NCBI GenBank assembly: GCA_947457025.1
Contig: CANGUI010000092.1
Location: forward strand, 1 to 6,994
Source of the DNA: Flammeovirgaceae bacterium
GTDB lineage: Bacteria; Bacteroidota; Bacteroidia; Cytophagales; Cyclobacteriaceae
DNA length: 6,994 nucleotides
Direction of reading: 5' to 3'
Shown here: piece after piece, positions 6,131-6,994 of the stretch
How the letters are laid out: every line of letters begins with the position of its first letter
Position numbering within the stretch: position 1 is the first letter of the stretch
Notes under the pieces: model-generated
Databases searched by the model: none
Seen by the model: only the letters and a program-made list of their open reading frames with translations
Told to the model about the DNA's origin: nothing
Position numbers and translations under genes: made by a program

Positions 6131-6994
6131 ATGAAAGGCGTATTGCATCTGGAAGGCCGAACATATTCCCGAAAGGAACTGGCGGCAGGCATATGTACAG
6201 CCGATACCGAACTCGCCTCGAAGGTGTTGCCGCTCTGCCATGCCTGGCTCTCCGGTGAGCAGGAGTTTGCGCTGACAACATCCGGATCAACAGGACCACC
6301 CCGGGAGATGCGTTTTCCGCGCGCCGCCCTTGCCGCCAGTGCAGCCCTTTCCAGGGAGGCACTCCACCTGACTCCGGGTATGACTGCACTGGTATGTCTG
6401 GACACCCGGTTCGTCGCAGGCCAGATGATGCTCATCCGGTCACTCGAAGCCGGGCTGAATCTTGTTGTTGTGCCACCTGCTGCCAATCCTTTTGCTCACG
6501 TTCGCCCCGACATTCAAATTGATTTTGTTGCCCTGGTACCCTACCAACTTGAGACCATTTTAATGTCGGACGATCGGCAGCGCTTTGAGCACCTGCACGT
6601 GGCCATCATCGGGGGCGCACCACTTCCGGCCGCTGTGCTCGAAAAGCTCGAACCCTACCCCTGCCGCTGGTATGCCACCTACGGCATGACCGAAACACTC
6701 ACCCACATCGCCCTTCGTCAACTGACCTGTGCCATCCGGCAATCGTGGTTTGTTACACTCCCCGGTGTCACCATTGAGACAGATGCAGATGGTTGCCTGG
6801 TGATTCACGCCCCTCACCTGCCCGCACCCGTGCACACGCGCGACGTAGTGCGCCAAATCAGCCGCACCGAATTTGAGTGGCTCGGACGCCTCGACTTTGT
6901 GATAAATTCAGGTGGAGTGAAAGTTTACCCCGAAGTAGTAGAAGGAAAGCTAAATCCGCTGCTGGCCCCGGGAGGATCGGCAACCCGCTTTTTC
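6131..6994 (+). CDS. menE: o-Succinylbenzoate-CoA ligase (MenE), 3' end missing
   Basis: This is an AMP-forming acyl-CoA synthetase that adenylates o-succinylbenzoate and transfers it to CoA, feeding MenB. The frame is open from ATG 6131 to the window end (288 residues), so the C-terminal part is outside. An in-frame TGA at 6119-6121 makes ATG 6131 the earliest start; GGAG at 6125-6128 is very close to it. Adenylate-forming motifs are in order: the P-loop TTSGSTGPP (49-57), YGMTET (184-189), TRD (237-239, where TGD is usual), and LGRLDFVINSGGVKVYPE (251-268), the hinge and acyl-binding region. The domain ahead of the P-loop is only about 48 residues, far shorter than in E. coli or Bacillus MenE (about 450-490 aa total). 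Compact MenE-like ligases of about 350 aa are what I would expect in Bacteroidota. The P-loop Lys is replaced (PPRE). The identity rests on the men context plus the motifs. Confidence 0.88.
   Translation, partial: MKGVLHLEGRTYSRKELAAGICTADTELASKVLPLCHAWLSGEQEFALTTSGSTGPPREMRFPRAALAASAALSREALHLTPGMTALVCLDTRFVAGQMMLIRSLEAGLNLVVVPPAANPFAHVRPDIQIDFVALVPYQLETILMSDDRQRFEHLHVAIIGGAPLPAAVLEKLEPYPCRWYATYGMTETLTHIALRQLTCAIRQSWFVTLPGVTIETDADGCLVIHAPHLPAPVHTRDVVRQISRTEFEWLGRLDFVINSGGVKVYPEVVEGKLNPLLAPGGSATRFF

Noticed and set aside
5818..6486. Long minus-strand open frame (222 codons) across the end of menB and start of menE
   Set aside because: It is antisense to two well-supported genes, its translation shows no family motif, and long antisense frames are common in GC-rich coding DNA.

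Overview
The window looks like chromosomal DNA from a member of the Bacteroidota, probably from the Cytophagales or a related lineage. This rests on the gene neighbourhood (TPR protein, histidine phosphatase, hotdog thioesterase, menF-menD-menB-menE), on a TTG/TAnnTTTG-type promoter, and on moderately high GC. The lineage is an inference from gene content. No rRNA or species-specific marker is present.

Layout. Positions 3-1289 (+) hold the 3' part of a tetratricopeptide-repeat protein that runs off the left edge. A histidine phosphatase gene on the minus strand (1282-1932) converges on it with an 8-bp tail-to-tail overlap. A 39-bp divergent gap (1933-1971) separates the phosphatase from the plus-strand menaquinone operon: menI-like DHNA-CoA thioesterase (1972-2421), menF isochorismate synthase (2418-3584), menD SEPHCHC synthase (3584-5269), menB DHNA-CoA synthase (5266-6090) and menE OSB-CoA ligase (6131 to the right edge, incomplete). 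Both divergent genes start with TTG, and their control elements are interleaved in the gap.

How the genes work together. MenF turns chorismate into isochorismate. MenD adds a succinyl-semialdehyde unit from 2-oxoglutarate to give SEPHCHC. MenH and MenC, not seen here, would convert this to o-succinylbenzoate (OSB). MenE makes OSB-CoA, MenB closes the ring to 1,4-dihydroxy-2-naphthoyl-CoA, and the MenI-like thioesterase releases DHNA for prenylation by MenA (not seen here). The first four men genes are joined by ATGA, TGATG and ATGA stop/start overlaps, which suggests one transcript with translational coupling.

There is no sign of mobile elements, CRISPR, RNA genes or a new defence-type system. 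The window is mostly a compact housekeeping operon. The points of interest are the gene order, the tightly packed divergent control region, and a few residue-level oddities.
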